NCBI GenBank assembly: GCA_032433765.1
Contig: JAVIAB010000051.1
Coordinates: 80,554,847 to 80,618,846, forward strand
DNA length: 64,000 nucleotides
DNA from: Megaustenia siamemsis
Taxonomy: Eukaryota; Mollusca; Gastropoda; Stylommatophora; Ariophantidae
Direction of reading: 5' to 3'
In this document: positions 20,901 to 33,182 of the stretch, piece by piece
How positions within the stretch are numbered: the first letter of the stretch is position 1
Layout of the letters: the number at the start of each line of letters is the position of its first letter
The notes under the pieces: generated by a model
What the model was told of the DNA's origin: nothing
The model's database searches: none
What the model saw: the letters and a program-made list of their open reading frames with translations, nothing else
Made by a program: the position numbers and the translations under genes

Positions 20901-21270
20901 TTCCTTTTTCTGTCATTTCTAAAATATTTCTCGCTCCAACAATTTTACCTTAGAGTCGTTGTCCACAGTATTAGCTATAAATATGTACTCACCAGATATG
21001 GAATGAGAGAAGGCTCATTTTTTGGTGTCCTCAGTAGTAGACCTGAATTGTTGTGCATTTTTAAAGACTTCTTTCCCTCCTTTGACATGTATTTTACTAT
21101 ATATTTGTTAGATCGATACTCTTCATTGTTACTTGTTTCGCTCATTCTTATGTGACCGTTTGTGTTTTGTTGACTGTAAATCCAGTGAGACTTTTCACTC
21201 CCATGCATCAAGCTTGGTACACTTCAACTCCATCTTGTATAGTACAAGTTGCGCCATAACTGCTGTTTGT
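20901..21270. other. Unassigned stretch
   Basis: Nothing recognised. Confidence 0.5.
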
Positions 21271-22184
21271 TTTGACCTCCCTTCGTGCCTATTCCGACAA
21301 AAAACAATGTGGCGCCAACATTTGACCTCCCTTCGTGCCTATTCCGACAAAAAACAATGTGGCGCCAACATTTGACCTCCCTTTCTTCCCTATTCCGACA
21401 AAAACAATGTGGCGCCAACATTTGACCTCCCTTTCTTCCCTATTCCGACAAAAAACAATGTGGCGCCAACATTTGACCTCCCTTCGTGCCTATTCCGACA
21501 AAAAACAATGTGGCGCCAACATTTGACCTCCCTTTCTTCCCTATTCCGACAATAAACAATGTGGCGCCAACATTTGACCACTCTTCGTGCTCATTTCGAA
21601 AAAAAAACAATGTGGCGCCAAACATCTGACCTCCATTTCTTCCCTATTCCGACAAAAAACAATGTGGCGCCAACATTTGACCTCCATTTCTTCCCTATTC
21701 CGACAAAAAACAATGTGGCGCCAACATTTGACCTCCCTTTCTTCCCTATTCCGACAATAAACAATGTGGCGCCAACATTTGACCTCTCTTCGTGCTCATT
21801 TCGAAAAAAAAACAATGTGGCGCCAAACATTTGACCTCCATTTCTTCCCTATTCCGACAAAAAACAATGTGGCGCCAACATTTGACCTCCATTTCTTCCC
21901 TATTCCGACAAAAAACAATGTGGCGCCAACATTTGACCTCCATTTCTTCCCTATTCCGACAAAAAACAATGTGGCGCCAACATTTGACCTCCATTTCTTC
22001 CCTATTCCGACAAAAAACAATGTGGCGCCAACATTTGACCTCCATTTCTTCCCTATTCCGACAAAAAACAATGTGGCGCCAACATTTGACCTCCCTTTCT
22101 TCCCTATTCCGACAAAAAACAATGTGGCGCCAACATTTGACCTCTCTTCGTGCTCATTTCGAAAAAAAACAATGTGGCGCCAAA
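21271..22184. repeat. 51-bp minisatellite (about 18 copies)
   Basis: The unit is TTTGACCTCCCTTTCTTCCC plus TATTCCGACAAAAAACAATG plus TGGCGCCAACA. At least two subtypes exist: CTTCGTGCCTATTCC and CGTGCTCATTTCGAAAA. Every unit has a GGCGCC palindrome. The period of 51 explains the overlapping ORFs on both strands. Confidence 0.97.
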
Positions 22185-22227
22185 CTCCCTACATTCTAAA
22201 TCAGCAACAATAAAGATGGTTTTTAAA
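22185..22227. other. Spacer
   Basis: Short spacer between the 51-bp array and LINE-A. Confidence 0.4.
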
Positions 22228-22420
22228 TCATCATCATGTGCCATACCGTTTGGCGTAAGCGATTATGACTTTCCAAAATTCTTTGTCCACAGTGTATCGT
22301 ATTAATTCTTTTGTTGACTGCTTACTGACCCATGACACCAAGCTATCTAGTATCTTTTCTCTTTGTCGCCCGCTATATATCTTTCCTTGTATTTTGCCAA
22401 TTGAAACCAAGTACTCCAAC
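22228..22420 (-). pseudogene. LINE-A 3' fragment
   Basis: The last ~60 codons on the minus strand, MEYLVSIGKIQGKIYSGRQR...SLVSWVSKQSTKELIRYTVD, ending KRYGT and an ATGATGATG tail. Severely 5'-truncated, with the frame intact over this length. Confidence 0.9.
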
Positions 22421-23405
22421 TAGGAATTTAATACTTCAAAGAGGAGAGAAAAAGGAGGAAGAAAACTCGGCCGAGGCTCGTGGCGCACAAGAGCTATGGA
22501 GTTAGTGCGCACCTTTCGTGTTTTTTTTTCCCCCACGTATTTTAAACCACTATTTGAGTGATACAATGTGACGATTTGCTTTATTTGGAGGTTTATATAT
22601 ATAATTTTTTAAAAATTATAAATATACAACAAAATAAAGAGCGGACAATTTCCCATCTTCACTTTGTGGTCTTCAAGAAGCATCGCTCTCACAAACCCAA
22701 ACAACGAACTATGGGGTTTCATCAAGGAGAAGGAGCGGAAGTGACGTGTAATAGTGTGAGCAATCGGAAGGGATAAAAACAGGAATGGCATAAAACAGGA
22801 AACAAGAAGTAATAAGAGTCAAAGAGATCAAGAAGTTAACGTTCAAAAGGACGGCGATTTCACGTAAGTCAGCACGCTCTGGCAGAGATAGCTAGACGGA
22901 CTCTGAAATATTTGGAGATAACCAGTCTAGGTATTTGGAGATAACCAGTCTAGGAAGTTAACGTAACCGCGGCCGAAGGAGGGAGTTAGCGGCTTCGCTA
23001 GCATTCCACAAACACGGGTAGAATGACGTAACTAACAGTAAGAAGAGAAGATTTCTCAGGGAGACCGCTGGTTTGATGTAAAGGGCCGAAGGTTACAAGA
23101 GCCGAAGACATCATCTGATGTCCAGCGGTAGTATACACGAAGAGTTCTTTGATGTCTTGATGAGTGAACGGGATACAAATATTTCAAGGATTAATCTGGG
23201 TAGTCTGAAAAAATTTTCAAAGTCAGCTTTGCTTCAATGAGTCAGCTGAGAGGAGTGATTGACAGATGTTTGTCAAGACTTCCAATTACATGATAGGCGA
23301 CTGACAAGCAATCAGTAAGTGAGACGATAACCCTAAGATTGTAGAGCGGAGTTCCCAGGAATGACCACGCCAGATACCTGTTAAAGCAGGTAAGAAACAG
23401 GAGGA
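22421..23405. other. Unassigned stretch with a 22-bp duplication
   Basis: TATTTGGAGATAACCAGTCT is duplicated in tandem near 22909-22953. No gene or transposon recognised. Confidence 0.45.
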
Positions 23406-23596
23406 GCTTAACTGTCAACAAATACCCCAAGCACAGAGCTTAACTGGCAACAAATACCCCAAGCACAGAGCTTAACTGGCAACAAATACCCCAAGCACAG
23501 AGCTTAACTGGCAACAAATACCCCAAGCACAGAGCTTAACTGGCAACAAATACCCCAAGCACAGAGTTTAACTGGCAACAAATACCCCAAGCACAC
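23406..23596. repeat. 32-bp minisatellite (about 6 copies)
   Basis: Near-perfect units of AACTGGCAACAAATACCCCA plus AGCACAGAGCTT. Confidence 0.96.
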
Positions 23597-25020
23597 TTTT
23601 TGAGTTGTACTAGACTTTTCATGGGAAGACATAGCTGCAGACCGCAATCTCTGGAAACACACTCTAAAGGCTCACCTCAAAGAAGAAACAGACAGATTCA
23701 TGGAGAAAGAGAATACACGACGAAAGAAAAGAAAAGAAAAAATAACATTTCTAGGGGCGCTGAAAAATCCATAGTCAACAATGACTGACGGAAGCTACTA
23801 TAGACTTTTCAGAACTCCTTCAAAGCGTGCGGGAGATACCTCGAAGATGTCAAGTTATAACTGATTTAGGAACGTGCCTCAAGGCAGAGGAGTGTAGATA
23901 GATAGTTAGGACGTATTAGAAGTTATCTGCAGAACTATAGAAACATTAGAACAGTTATAGAGTTAGGAGATAAAAGAAGTTATCAGTGAATTCAGAACCA
24001 TGGAGTATTATAAATCAGAGAAATGTTGTCTACAGAATTCCTAAGGATATTGATATTTGAGTTGTACAAGAAAAGTATCAAGCTAGACATGATATAATCT
24101 TCAGAGAAGTAGCTATTACATGTCCACTGTGTGACCGCATATACAACGTCGATTGACTACGCGGACTCACCCAGACCTAATCTAATATAGTATAAATATG
24201 ATTACAATGCTGTGTGAATTGTTACATTCAAGTTGTAGACATAAGAATAAAGACTGATGTTGATCCAACCACTGTGAGTTGTCAATTCAATTGAATGTGC
24301 TAATCTATTGTAAGAGTAATATTCTCATGTGATGGGTCACTGTCAAGGACAAACATCTAAGTTATCAATAAGGAATCATAGACAGTCAAGTCAGAAGAGA
24401 AAATAAAACAAGAACACGGTTATAGACGTTGTATACAACAAATAATAAACTAAGAAATAGTATTCTTGCAGAAAGTGATCCTAAGATGTAGGTGTTAATA
24501 TGAACAACATAACCTGGTTGCACACTTCATTACTGAGAGAATATATAAACGCCCACGGTTGCTTTCAGCACCGCACTGACATGCTTAATGCCCTTAGTGA
24601 CGCTGGGTGAAAAAGCGACTCAAAGAATAACCATGAATCCGTAACCGTGATCAGACTGCACGAATTTCATGTCAAAGTGGGAGATGCTGGACCGGAGCAC
24701 TACGCTGGAAGCCAAGGAGACTTGTCAGCAACGTAACAAAAGTGTCATGTCGCTACATGATGAGGGATATACTCCAGAGATCTGAGCACTTATGGGCCTG
24801 TCCGATGTGTAATGAGGATGACTTGTCGACTAAACTAAACGAACGGTTGTTTGGGATTCATGACTGATTATTTTGTCAATATTAGAGTGGCAGGTACGAC
24901 ATGCAGAATTAACGAGTCAAACTTATGTTGCAAGTTTCAGCTTTTTTCTCTTTCATCTTTGATTCTATTCCGCTTTTTAATGCTGCAGCACAACAGATAA
25001 CGTTTTAGCGCCATCTTAAG
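23597..25020. other. Unassigned 1.4-kb stretch
   Basis: No RT, transposase, SINE boxes or arrays recognised on either strand. The AATAAAGACTGATGTTGATC near 24248 could be an LTR polyadenylation region, but no LTR boundaries were found. Confidence 0.4.
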
Positions 25021-25024
25021 CCGG

Positions 25025-25235
25025 AAAGATACAAACACAACGCAACGAGCCTTCAGTAAATTCTACGAGAAAACTAACCCAAATGACTGACCACGACAAA
25101 GATGGATTGATGGAATATTAGAAACACTACGAAACATAACCGCAGGAGAAGTAAAAAGAAGAACAAACGACCGCAAACTATATCTTTCCTAGACTCTGAA
25201 AGGCAAATGGGTAAGGAAAGAAAAAAAAGACGAAG
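25025..25235 (+). pseudogene. LINE-D 3' fragment, copy 1
   Basis: The plus strand reads NTTQRAFSKFYEKTNPND, a stop, RQRWIDGILETLRNITAGEV and DRKLYLS. It matches the end of the better copy at 59662-60140 and finishes in an A/G-rich tail. Confidence 0.8.
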
Positions 25236-26084
25236 GAAGACATTTTGCCTCACTTTTTATACTTCATCTCTATATGCCACGGAACCTCTGTCTCCACCCT
25301 TTTTTCTCTAATGAAAAAGTCTCTGAGATGCCTCGTAAACATCTTCGCATCCTAACTTTGGTCTAATCACTGGCCACCTCCCTACTACACGTTTCTATTG
25401 TAATAATTGTTACTGTCTACACAATGTAGTTACAAACTTTATTTCAACTGCACCCCAGAAACATCCAAAACAAGAACCAACATTTTGTTCATCTTAGCAT
25501 AAAGTAAATTAATCTTTCACCGCCATTTTGTCGTCGCCAACATTCCTGAGGTCGACAATGTTGAAACAGCGTCGTAGACTCGGGTCCAGCACGCAGCCAG
25601 CATAAGCTCACCCATCTCGATACGATTTGCCTTGCCCAGCCCCTGAACTCACTGTATCATTTCCGCCTCAGGTCGAGCGCTATCACGAACAACACGCGAG
25701 GCGGCGCTGCATACTCTCCCGATTCTCTCTAACGGTGTGTCTCAAACCGTTTACTTCATATCTAGTTCACTTACCTGTCGCTTCGTACTCACTTCCGTGG
25801 AATTAAGATCGCTTCTCAAGCAGTCGCGACTACCTCCGTGTCGATGAGGATAACTCAGCAGATATTGAAGAAACCGGAGTTACTAATTATTATGTACGTA
25901 CATTTGTTACATTCCAGATTTTAGAGTTGAAATTTGTTTTAACAAGCATTTTCAAATGTAAGCCGAACATTACTTTTTAGAATACGAGTTTAACATATCA
26001 CTTTTTAGTCTTTTTAATGTGATAAAAAATTATAACAATATTTGACAAAACATTTATTGAATTTTAGTTTATTTATTTACAATA
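25236..26084. other. Unassigned stretch
   Basis: Nothing recognised; no long open frame. Confidence 0.5.
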
Positions 26085-26495
26085 AAGGGTTACATTAACT
26101 TTGCACTCAGAGCACTATGGCAAAAAGGTACATTAAATTAACTTTGTACAGTGCAGTACTGTAAAAGAAAAAAAGAATTATTAAAATAATTGTCTACAGT
26201 CAAGTATTATGGTAAAAGGATACATTGGTAAAGTAATTTTGTACACTGCGTTACTGCAGTACAAATATACGTCGTTAAAATAACTGTGTATAGTGCAGTT
26301 GCGACAAAAGAATACATTGTTACAATTTATTTTGTATAGTGCAGTGCTGCGCAAAAAAGACATATCGACAATTTTGTAAAGTCCAATACTGATGCAAGAC
26401 AATATATTGTTAAAGTAATGTTATACATTGCAGTACTGTAGTAAAAGATACACTGCTAAACAACTTTGTACAGTGCGGCACTACGAGAAACTTTT
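26085..26495. repeat. Degenerate ~45-55-bp tandem repeat
   Basis: Recurring GTACAGTGCAGTACTG(T)... and ATACATTGTTAAA motifs, about eight diverged units. Related sequence reappears around 28015-28160. Confidence 0.7.
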
Positions 26496-26518
26496 TCACG
26501 GGTACACAGTTCTAAGAT

Positions 26519-26757
26519 AACCGTGCGCAAATCTTACGGTCTGCTGTTTGATGTGCGACGGGGATAATTTGACGACTGACTGTGTGTCTCTATGTTCGGA
26601 ATTGGAGTCATCAACGATGGCCTAACATCATCAACTGCTATGACGATCATCATCTTCAAGAGGACGTGACTTACCGGTATATGGGGATAGGCGGCGGGAA
26701 CAGTTGGAGGCTGTGCATGAAAAGTGTTTCTAGTTGCAGTTTCCTCATATTACAAGT
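26519..26757 (+). repeat. Dispersed repeat J, copy 2
   Basis: Matches 14306-14576 (TTGATGTGCGACGGGGATAA, TGTTCGGAATTGGAGTCA, GAAAAGTGTTTC...). Truncated at its start, diverged elsewhere. Confidence 0.75.
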
Positions 26758-27085
26758 CGCATGTCTGTGTTATTCACCTCTAGTGACTCGGGCAGATGGT
26801 GCTCGTAAACCTGGGAGGGTCGACCATCTAAGGGCAGAATCCCCCTACAGAAAAAAATCATCTGCTACCTTGCAGGAAGATTGGGGACAATCAAAGGCTA
26901 AGGAAAGCAAACCTGAACAAAATGCTGGCTGAAATCTGATGCACTGGGCCACTGGCGCAGAACACAGTGCAACGTTTTGACAGGTATTCAAGCAGTGTGG
27001 ATCTAACAGGCTTAAATAGACAACTGTCTTCGTGTGAGAGTCTGGAGTTCTACTCTGATTGAGTCCTGATCGCAGAGAGAGAGAG
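26758..27085 (+). mobile_element. Dispersed retroposon-like repeat P, copy 1
   Basis: It starts CGCATGTCTGTGTTATTCAC and continues through ACTCGGGCAGATGGTGCTCG. It ends GATTGAGTCCTGATCGCAGA followed by GAGAGA. A near-complete inverted-orientation copy lies at 41789-42127, and a 68-bp terminal piece sits inside a SINE at 40808 flanked by 8-bp repeats. That behaviour suggests retroposition. No A/B boxes seen. Confidence 0.75.
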
Positions 27086-27231
27086 ATAACACTTTCTGTA
27101 ATGCAATATTAAGATTTTAATGTTTAGGTAAGTGAGTACTAAGGTGATACTTTTTACGATGTTATACTTAAGACAATAGTTTCTGCAGTTCAGAAGCAAG
27201 GAAAGTATATTCACAACACACTGAAAAAGAT
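27086..27231. other. Degenerate satellite-like spacer
   Basis: Loose CTAAGGTGATACTTT-type repeats related to 26085-26495. Confidence 0.4.
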
Positions 27232-27984
27232 AATAGGTTACAAGACAATAGTTTACAAGACAAAAGTTTACAAGACAATAGTTTACAAGACAATAGTTTA
27301 CAAGACAATAGTTTGGTTAGCAAGATAATAGTTTACAAGACAATAGTTTACAAGACAATAGTTTACAAGACAATAGTTTACAAGACAAAAGTTTACAAGA
27401 CAATAGTTTACAAGACAATAGTTTACAAGACAATAGTTTGGTTTGCAAGATGATAGTTTACAAGACAATAGTTTACAAGACAATAGTTTATAAGACAATA
27501 GTTTACAAGACAATAGTTTTCAAGACAAAAGTTTACAAGACAATAGTTTACAAGACAATAGGTTACAAGACAATAGTTTACAAGACAAAAGTTTACAAGA
27601 CAAAAGTTTACAAGACAATAGGTTACAAGACAATAGTTTACAAGACAATAGGTTACAAGACAATAGTTTATAAGACAATAGGTTACAAGACAATAGTTTA
27701 CAAGACAATAGGTTACAAGACAATAGTTTATAAGACAATAGGTTACAAGACAATAGTTTACAATACAATAGTTTACAAGACAATAGTTTACAAGACAAAA
27801 GTTTACAAGACAATAGTTTACAAGACATAGTTTATAAGACAATAGTTTACAAGACAATAGTTTACAAGACAAAAGTTTACAAGACAATAGTTTACAATAC
27901 AATAGTTTACAAGACAATAGTTTACAAGACAATAGGTTACAAGACAACAGTTTACAAGACAATAGTTTACAAGACAATAGTTTG
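27232..27984. repeat. 15-bp minisatellite (about 50 copies)
   Basis: The unit is TTTACAAGACAATAG, with common variants (GGTTACAAG, AAAAG, TATAAG) and two longer interruptions (GGTTAGCAAGATAAT, GGTTTGCAAGATGAT). The open frames on both strands up to 200 codons come from the 15-bp period. Confidence 0.97.
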
Positions 27985-28486
27985 AAGAATGTAGAACTGC
28001 TATAATAATGTAGATAATATAGCATTAAGATAACATTTTATACAGTTCTATTCTAAAATAAGAGTTTATACAATACAGTAGTAAGATAATTGTGCATCAC
28101 ACAGAGCTAAGTATTAGTAAGACTGTGCAGTACTAGGGAATAACGTACACAGAGCGTTGCTAAGACACTTTATAATTATCACAACGGATTAAAGAGAAAT
28201 CCATTTTCACAACAAAAATTATTACAAATATTCGTTTTGTTTGAAGAAACGAAAAGGCGAATCTCCTACAATAATTACATTTTTCACTACAGTGCTCATC
28301 GACTTCTGAAGCAGTGTAACCGTTGCTCAATAACCCTAAAACTACAGATTAGTGAAGTACATTTGTCTCGCCAACATGTGTTGCTCTTTGATATATATGA
28401 TAAAGGTTATGGTATCGTTGTATTACACATCTTGGGGAGTAAAGTGTAGTGCCTCTGTTTCTCTTGGGTATATCTTTTTTCACATA
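27985..28486. other. Unassigned stretch
   Basis: The first ~170 bases contain degenerate satellite remains (AAGATAATTGTGCATCACAC). The rest is not recognised. Confidence 0.45.
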
Positions 28487-28804
28487 GCCTCTTTGAAGAT
28501 ATCAGAGATATTATTGGTCAGGATAGGTAAGGAAAAAGGCCTGCCCACCTCTTTGAATGGGTATCAGGGATATTATTGGTCGAGATAGGTAAGGAAAATG
28601 GTCTGCCCACCTCTTTGAATGGGTATCAGGAATATTATTGGTCGAGATAGGTAAGGAAAAAGGCCTGCCCACCTCTTTGAATGGGTATCAGGAATATTAT
28701 TGGTCGAGATAGGTAAGGAAAAAGGTCTGCCCACCTCTTTGAATGGGTATCAGAGATATTATTGGTCGGGATAGGTAAGAAAGAAGGTCTGCCCACCTCT
28801 TTAA
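28487..28804. repeat. 62-bp minisatellite, left part (5 copies)
   Basis: The unit is GGGTATCAGAGATATTATTG plus GTCGGGATAGGTAAGGAAAA plus AGGCCTGCCCACCTCTTTGA plus AT. It is interrupted at TTAA by the MITE and resumes at 29062. Confidence 0.95.
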
Positions 28805-29061
28805 CTCTCTCCGTACGTTTTGCCGCACAATGCATCACTCTCATTTTGATAAGTATAAACTGTCTTCTCAATATATTCTTTTTATATGTCTTGGTTTTTG
28901 TGAAATCGAATTTCTTGTTTAATTATCTAATAATTTATAAATACTATGTTATATTTTAGATAAATATAAATATGTAGATTGATTCTTAAATCCATGAACA
29001 ATTTTGTCTCTGAAATCTCTCCCGCTGCATTGACAAAAAGTTTCCGTACGGAGAGAGTTAA
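28801..29061. mobile_element. TTAA-flanked MITE (253 bp) inside the 62-bp array
   Basis: The element 28805-29057 begins CTCTCTCCGTACG and ends with its reverse complement CGTACGGAGAGAG. Both sides carry TTAA (28801-28804, 29058-29061). The array unit on either side reads CCTCTTTGAATAGG, so an ancestral CTCTTTAAATAGG supplies one TTAA. TTAA duplications are the signature of piggyBac-type elements; the TIR itself is not one I can name. No ORF. Confidence 0.9.
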
Positions 29062-29180
29062 ATAGGTATCAGAGATATTATTGGACAGGATAGGTAAGAA
29101 AGAAGGCCTGCCCACCTCTTTGAATAGGTATCAGAGATATTATTGGTCAGGATATGTAAGGAAGAAGGCCTGCCCACCTC
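29062..29180. repeat. 62-bp minisatellite, right part (about 2 copies)
   Basis: Continuation of the same unit after the MITE. Confidence 0.93.
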
Positions 29181-29555
29181 CCTAAACTAAGGCTTGCAAC
29201 AATAAAGTCAGGAGAAATGAAAAAAATATAGATTTTTTAAAAAATGGAAAAAGCGGTACGGTTAAAGCTTTGCGTAATAAGTGGACAACACAAACCAGAA
29301 CGACGTTTCGGCGCAATAGGACTTCAACTTGAACAAACATACAAAACACGTACAAATATGTATTTAAAATATGTATATAATTTATGTGCATTTCTTTGCT
29401 TTGACTCTATAATAAAGTCATTAACACTTAATTCTCTGCTTTTATTCTTAATCTTTTACCAAGCTGCTGATGCCTGAAGCGTCGCAGAGAAAGGAGCTTG
29501 TTTTCAGTATACTATGGTTTCTCTAGATCTCTCTTTTCATAAAAGGAACGTATTT
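29181..29555. other. Unassigned stretch
   Basis: It contains CGACGTTTCGGCGCAATAGG near 29300, reminiscent of the TTTCGGC motif at 17745. Otherwise nothing is recognised. Confidence 0.4.
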
Positions 29556-29843
29556 CTTTGGCATATCTAAAAAAAAAAGTAGTAAAGTACTCCCGTCACG
29601 CCAAGTGGCGTATAGGGAATATGGTGTTAGTGACCATAAGTTTTACAGACCTTCGGCACATGATTTTTAGGGTAATGTGGTCGGTATTACGTCCGTGCCG
29701 CTTCACTTTTCCAGAAAAAAATCCGGTACCCATTAAAGGCTGGGTGAACCCGGAAGCCGTCGGTTGGGATCGAACCCTACCTCTTGTCCTTTGTAGTCCA
29801 GTTCACTAACCACTGAGCTATCGCGGCTCCCTTTGGCATATCT
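29556..29843 (-). mobile_element. SINE1 copy with 13-bp TSD
   Basis: Full length on the minus strand, A box (minus TAGCTCAGTGG) near 29818 and B box near 29772. Direct repeats CTTTGGCATATCT at 29556-29568 and 29831-29843 are a perfect TSD. Confidence 0.95.
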
Positions 29844-30486
29844 GGTTGCTGTTAAAGAGGAAAGGTTTTGGTCTTTGCATATGTCACACTTCATTACCCA
29901 AAGGAAATCGCGATGTGACTACCTTTATCTGAATATCTTTGTCTGAGCAGCGCGGTTCGATACTGTCCTTGAATGCATTTCTGTGCCAAAGAAGCTGGTT
30001 AGCGTCTGGGCTGAAAGAAGGAAGCAACTCATAGCTGACCGCTATTGTAAGGATAGATCAACTCGTGGTTGAGCTGATGACAGCCTGTTTGGTCAAGCGA
30101 GTAGGGAGGGAAGGGGAAGCTAAACCTGGTACCAAATAATGTCGTGATAACGTCGGATGTGTCAGGCTAAAAGTTTCAGATATCACAGCTTGCTCTAAAC
30201 CACAACAGTTTAGTTTTTTTCTACAGGTCATTCTCACTGTGCATCGATCACATCCGTAAATGCTAAAAATTAAAGAAAAACTACAGTATACAACGCATTA
30301 ACGCCCCCCCCCTCCCCCCGTACGACCTTTTAAAGAAAGAGAGAGGGGAGGAGGGAGGAACAGCGAAGAAGACAATTCTGCAAGAAACTGAAAGGGGAGA
30401 GAATGAGATTGGAAGATAACATGACAGAACGGACAAGTGTTTTGATTTGCGGAGTCCCAAAGAATGGCAGAAGACAATCATCTCAA
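29844..30486. other. Unassigned stretch
   Basis: Nothing recognised beyond a C-run at about 30304-30320. Confidence 0.5.
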
Positions 30487-30650
30487 GAAGTACTATGCCT
30501 GCTGGCGTAGATGATCATATCTCTCCACAACTTTTCACATGGACAGTTATTTAACATTTTTGTTGTTGGCCTTCTGTCAAGCTATTCTTTTAAGCTGTCT
30601 GGTATCTTTTCTCTTTGTTTCCTTCTATCTCTTCGTCCCGGATCTTTCCC
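30487..30650 (-). pseudogene. LINE-B 3' fragment
   Basis: Minus-strand similarity to the last ~50 codons of LINE-B (GKIPG-like, TAS..RPTTKML, PASRH-type remains) in diverged form. Its 3' end is at the left. Confidence 0.7.
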
Positions 30651-31293
30651 AGTTCAGAAAGAAAACGAATATAAATAGAAAATAGTGGCGAAATCTGTCA
30701 GTGGTATCCCAGGGACTCCCGAGGTTATGGGAAGAAGAAAAAAGATGAAGAAGTAAAAGACGAAGAAAGGTAATTAGGTTAACGTAGGCGATACCGAAGC
30801 ATAACTGACAGTTCCTGACTAAAAATCTCGTATCCTTGTCCCTCAGCTGGGTCGCGTGTAGGTTCGTGATCCCTGGTGTTCCGCATGAAACACGAGCTCG
30901 ATCGAACCTTGCTCACCAGACATACCAACACAGATACAGGTATCGACACACGTACCAATGTTTTACAAAGTGACTACATGTCACTCACAGGAAATTGCTG
31001 TTTTTATTTGCGGTAAAGGTCCTGACATTTGATAATGGAGTTTTATCTTAGATTTAGGTAGTTCAATAACAAAGGCAAGGGAAACGAACATTGTTTCCAA
31101 TTTATTTAGTTTCACATCTTAAAAGTTAGACATTTGTCTAACAATTAACACAAAATTCAGCTTGCCATCATGAGGAAATGCATATATTTATAAGGTATGA
31201 TTTGTATATATTGTTTGGAGTACTGTGGGAATTCTAAATTCCATCAAAGTTTTATCTACATTTCGATTAATTTTGCTTGCTTGCGTTCGCCCG
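30651..31293. other. Unassigned stretch
   Basis: Nothing recognised. Confidence 0.5.
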
Positions 31294-31643
31294 ATGACTA
31301 AAGTAAAGGTAAAGTACGAGACTTGAACCGGCGTCTTAGCACGCGAGTTTACACCCATATGTGCTCGTCCACCTATCCAGAAATGTTCGGAGATATCTGT
31401 ATAGTGTCGCCTCAAGCATCGAAACTCAGATGCGAAGCGACATTCCTCACCTTCCCAGGGTAATACCCTGGTACCCGATTCTGCCAACGGCTGGGTCGAC
31501 CGTGGGGGTATTTTATTTTTTTTCCAACCACGAGTACAATTCACACTGCTCCCAACGGGAATCGAACACGGGTTGTCCGAACGTCGGTAATCCAGTCGGG
31601 TGGTTTTCCCAACTAGGCTACCGAGGCACCCATGACTAAAGTA
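31294..31643 (-). mobile_element. SINE2 copy with 12-bp TSD
   Basis: Read on the minus strand: GCCTCGGTAGCCTAGTTGGG (A-box region), CCGTGTTCGATTCCCG (B box), body GGTCGACCCAGCCG, and tail CTCGTACTTTACCTTTACTT. Direct repeats ATGACTAAAGTA at 31294-31305 and 31632-31643 are the TSD. Confidence 0.93.
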
Positions 31644-31689
31644 TTCTAGAGTATTCGTAGACTGTAGAATTCCTCTTAGTAATCCGCCC

Positions 31690-31985
31690 TTAAAAGGACG
31701 TTAAGTGGACGTGTCTGCGTTGTGTTGTGGTTTGCAGTATAACTGTTATATTTGTGCCTTTTGGCCCAACACATCCGACTTCAGCACGATATTTTTGAGT
31801 ACCCGGGTTGTCTTCCCTCTTCGATCCCTGCTCGCTTGGCCAGACTAGACAGTCTGTTACTGGAGGCACCACGGAGAGGTGGAGCACGGTCTGGATGGTT
31901 CTGGTTCACCGATCCTGGCGCAAGCCATCAGCTGTGGGTCGCTGACAACTTCCAGCTCTGGTGTTGGCAGGTGCGCCTTCGCGCT
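31690..31985 (+). repeat. Dispersed repeat N, copy 1
   Basis: Contains CCCAACACATCCGACTTCAG, TCTTCGATCCCTGCTCGC and GATCCTGGCGCAAGCCATCA. Diverged pieces occur at 32925-33012 and 53440-53590. No boxes or ORF that I trust. Confidence 0.55.
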
Positions 31986-32039
31986 TAATTAATTTTGAAA
32001 GTGTGGATAGGAGGAGTTCAACTGTAAGTCAACATTATT

Positions 32040-32690
<651 letters not shown>

Positions 32691-32924
32691 AATTGTATCC
32701 CTCATACAAACTACTTCCTTATCCTTAACATATAAAAACTCATATTTCACTTCACTAAAAGCAAATCAAATTATCTATGAAATGTGAATTTCCGATTCAT
32801 GTTCTCTGATATTTCTAATTTTTCCACACAAATTGGTAGTGGTGGTAAATTCCTTCTTTCTTTGTCGCCATGTAGCGATCTATATTTAATATAATGTGCT
32901 ATATTTTACAACGAAGGTACGATA
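32691..32924. other. Unassigned spacer
   Basis: Nothing recognised. Confidence 0.45.
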
Positions 32925-33012
32925 ATTGTTTTCCAACCTGACACATCCGACTTTATAACAGCACGTTTTTGGGCTTGCCTTTTCTCTTCGATCCCTAATA
33001 AGATGATCAGTT
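32925..33012 (+). repeat. Dispersed repeat N, partial copy
   Basis: Shares ACACATCCGACTT, CAGCACG.TTTTTG and CTCTTCGATCCCT with 31755-31830. Confidence 0.5.
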
Positions 33013-33182
33013 TGAATGCCATGTTCCAGGACTATTATATGGCATGATTACATGATTTGCAGAGAAAATTGAATTGGCGCTTGGCCAGCTTTTGATTGCA
33101 GACTTTGATGCTAAAAGCCACATTGCGTCCCTGACTACAATCAGTTCATGGCCTGTTTCTTGATAGCAAAGAATGTTTAATT
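33013..33182. other. Unassigned spacer
   Basis: Nothing recognised. Confidence 0.45.

Noticed and set aside
23597..25020. Possible LTR or full retroelement
   Set aside because: An AATAAA-like signal is present but I found no paired LTRs, TG/CA ends or pol motifs.
27423..28025. 200-codon minus-strand frame (CLVNY/SCKLL repeats)
   Set aside because: 15-bp minisatellite artefact.
31690..31988. Overlapping ORFs on both strands in repeat N
   Set aside because: No family motif; the sequence is a dispersed repeat and the frames are not shared by its other copies.
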